In this document: positions 23,767 through 24,930 of the stretch, piece by piece
How positions within the stretch are numbered: the stretch's first letter is position 1
How the letters are laid out: each line of letters opens with the position of its first letter
Origin: an uncultured Succinatimonas sp.
GTDB lineage: Bacteria > Pseudomonadota > Gammaproteobacteria > Enterobacterales > Succinivibrionaceae
NCBI RefSeq assembly: GCF_905203285.1
Contig: NZ_CAJKVK010000021.1
Span: 1-24,930 of the forward strand
DNA length: 24,930 bases
Reading direction: 5' to 3'
Program-made: the position numbers and the translations under genes
The notes under the pieces: model-generated
Database searches by the model: none
What the model saw: the letters and a program-made list of their open reading frames with translations, nothing else
Told to the model about the DNA's origin: nothing

Positions 23767-24669
23767 ATGGACGGGGAAAAAGTACGTGTCCTGGTATTGT
23801 TAAAACCCGGAGAAGTGCAGCCGGCCATGGAACGGGCGGCAGAATTTGCCCGTTTTATGCCGGAGCTTGAAGTGGTCGCTTGCCGCGTCATTCATGAGTT
23901 TGACGATCTGACCAAGCCGTCGCTGGAACAGCAGATGTCTCGTGAAATGTTAAAGATTGCGCAGCGTTATCCGAGCATTAAACATTTCATTCCGAAGATT
24001 GTCTTTAATAAAAATGTTCCTGAAGCCTTTGTGCAGGAAGCAAAAGAAGGAAATTATCTTTTTGCGATAATTTCAGCCAATAAGCGCAACACAATCAAAG
24101 ATTTGTTTATCAGTACGATTGACTGCAGCATTATGCGCCTTATAAGCATACCTTTGCTGGTTGTTAAAGATGCGCATGCCCCGCAGCGCCTTGGCAGAGC
24201 TATTTTGCTGTGCATTGATTTTGAGGCGGATGATCATGAAGTTCTTGCCGATGATAAGTTATTTGAAGCTGCAACAATGTTTGCCAATAACTTTAACGGT
24301 GAAATTCATGTGGCGAATGTGGTTTCTCCTTTGCATCTTGGCATCAGAACCAGAAACACCTCGATGTCTCCTATGTTCAAGTCGCATGGGGCAACTGATG
24401 GCAGGGCTGATTATCACGGGGATTTATTAAAGGAATTTGCTGACAAACACGGTATTCCTGATGAGCGTACGCATGTCCTTATTGGCCGCGTTGATGAGGA
24501 AATTCCGCATTTAAGTCATGATATTGATGCGCGCATGGTGTGCATGGGCATGTCACCCAATAACGGCTTGTTAGGTGCCATGAACAGCGGCGCAAGTGAA
24601 TTGGTGCTCGAGCAGATTAAAGGCGATTTATTTATCGTAAACGGCATCAAAATGATGGAAGAAGAGTAA
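23767..24669 (+). CDS. uspE: Universal stress protein UspE (tandem Usp domains)
   Basis: UspE is a cytoplasmic stress protein made of two fused universal-stress domains. In E. coli it is induced in stationary phase and influences motility and aggregation. The 300 residues (E. coli 316) show Usp domain 1 at about 6-135, ending IPLLVVKD, and domain 2 at about 142-296. The junction AHAPQRLGRAILLCIDFEA and the segment NGEIHVANVVSPLHLGI match UspE. The nucleotide loop of domain 2 is degenerate (MGMSPNNGLLGAMNSGASELV), keeping the final Gly-Ala-Ser-Glu part of the usual G-x2-G-x9-G-S/T pattern. The gene is monocistronic. AAGGAG (23755-23760) gives 6-base spacing to the ATG. It shares a terminator with convergent ychF. 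Confidence 0.9.
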   Translation: MDGEKVRVLVLLKPGEVQPAMERAAEFARFMPELEVVACRVIHEFDDLTKPSLEQQMSREMLKIAQRYPSIKHFIPKIVFNKNVPEAFVQEAKEGNYLFAIISANKRNTIKDLFISTIDCSIMRLISIPLLVVKDAHAPQRLGRAILLCIDFEADDHEVLADDKLFEAATMFANNFNGEIHVANVVSPLHLGIRTRNTSMSPMFKSHGATDGRADYHGDLLKEFADKHGIPDERTHVLIGRVDEEIPHLSHDIDARMVCMGMSPNNGLLGAMNSGASELVLEQIKGDLFIVNGIKMMEEE

Positions 24670-24689
24670 AAGTCTTCTTTTCCATACGA

Positions 24690-24714
24690 AAAAGGCGGGA
24701 AATTCCCGCCTTTT
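24690..24714. terminator. Bidirectional terminator between convergent uspE and ychF
   Basis: A perfect 10-bp stem AAAAGGCGGG/CCCGCCTTTT (24690-24699 with 24705-24714) has a 5-base loop and T tails on both strands. It lies 21 bases after the uspE stop and 18 bases after the ychF stop on the other strand. Confidence 0.88.
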
Positions 24715-24731
24715 GCATAAATTGACTTAAC

Positions 24732-24930
24732 TTATTTTACGTTGAATAAGAATTCAAATAAGTCGCCGTCCTGAACGATATAGTCTTTACCTTCAGAGCG
24801 CAGTTTACCCGCTTCCTTGGCACCGCTTTCACCGCCGTATTTAATGAAATCATCATAGGCGATGGTTTGGGCGCGAATGAATCCGCGTTCAAAGTCAGAA
24901 TGGATCTTACCGGCTGCCTGCGGGGCGGTG
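24732..24930 (-). CDS. ychF: Redox-regulated P-loop ATPase YchF, C-terminal part (cut by window edge)
   Basis: YchF (OLA1 family) is an Obg-like P-loop ATPase that binds ribosomes and affects translation and oxidative-stress responses. Only the last 66 codons are inside the window; the gene continues beyond 24930. The visible part is the TGS domain end: APQAAGKIHSDFERGF, then IRAQTIAYDDFIKYGG, then AKEAGKLRSEGKDYIVQDGD, ending FLFNVK. It is nearly identical in pattern to E. coli YchF (APKAAGKIHTDFEKGF, then GKDYIVKDGD, then FLFNV). The TAA stop is at 24732-24734. The catalytic P-loop is not visible here. Confidence 0.95.
   Translation of the reverse strand, partial: TAPQAAGKIHSDFERGFIRAQTIAYDDFIKYGGESGAKEAGKLRSEGKDYIVQDGDLFEFLFNVK

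Overview
The window is an ordinary chromosomal stretch of an AT-rich gammaproteobacterium. Two gene orders known from enteric bacteria are kept: ftsK-lolA-rarA, and frsA followed by proB-proA. EttA, TrmL, ModF and UspE homologues also point to this class. A domain-swapped AhpF homologue of the kind found in anaerobes suggests an anaerobic or microaerophilic gut-type lineage. Succinivibrionaceae is my best guess, but it is inference from general character and not a measured placement.

Layout. Positions 1-4691 are a leftward block: ettA (translation factor ABC-F), an AGCS amino-acid:cation symporter, a DedA membrane protein and trmL. Most of these genes carry their own terminator. A 220-328 bp AT-rich divergent region with operator-like inverted repeats separates trmL from the rightward cluster ftsK-lolA-rarA (5020-10296). 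That cluster has tightly spaced or overlapping genes, and it collides tail-to-tail with a leftward ZIP metal transporter (10293-11087). Next come two rightward genes for peroxide detoxification: ahpC (11290-11853), then an AhpF-like flavoprotein (11966-13603) whose redox domains are in the opposite order to classical AhpF. A rightward operon frsA-proB-proA (13707-17351) follows; proBA make the first two enzymes of proline synthesis. Leftward again are modF (17398-18864) and a very large type V autotransporter (19037-23338). A 428 bp divergent region separates the autotransporter from rightward uspE (23767-24669). The window ends inside the C-terminus of leftward ychF.

I saw no rRNA, tRNA, CRISPR array, insertion sequence, prophage or integration site. 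Most rho-independent terminators are easy to read, and several serve convergent gene pairs.

The points most worth a second look are these. (1) A 10-base poly-C/poly-G run lies 72 bp upstream of the autotransporter start, a classic arrangement for phase variation of a surface protein. (2) FtsK has changes in the Walker B motif, in the next conserved motif, and at all three positions that read KOPS DNA in E. coli. (3) The peroxidase reductase is domain-permuted, and a perfect inverted repeat sits at about -42 of a promoter-like site before ahpC. (4) The first ATPase site of ModF has lost its catalytic glutamate. (5) Mutually exclusive hairpins resembling an attenuator lie upstream of modF. None of these amounts to a clearly new multi-gene system, and I do not claim one.
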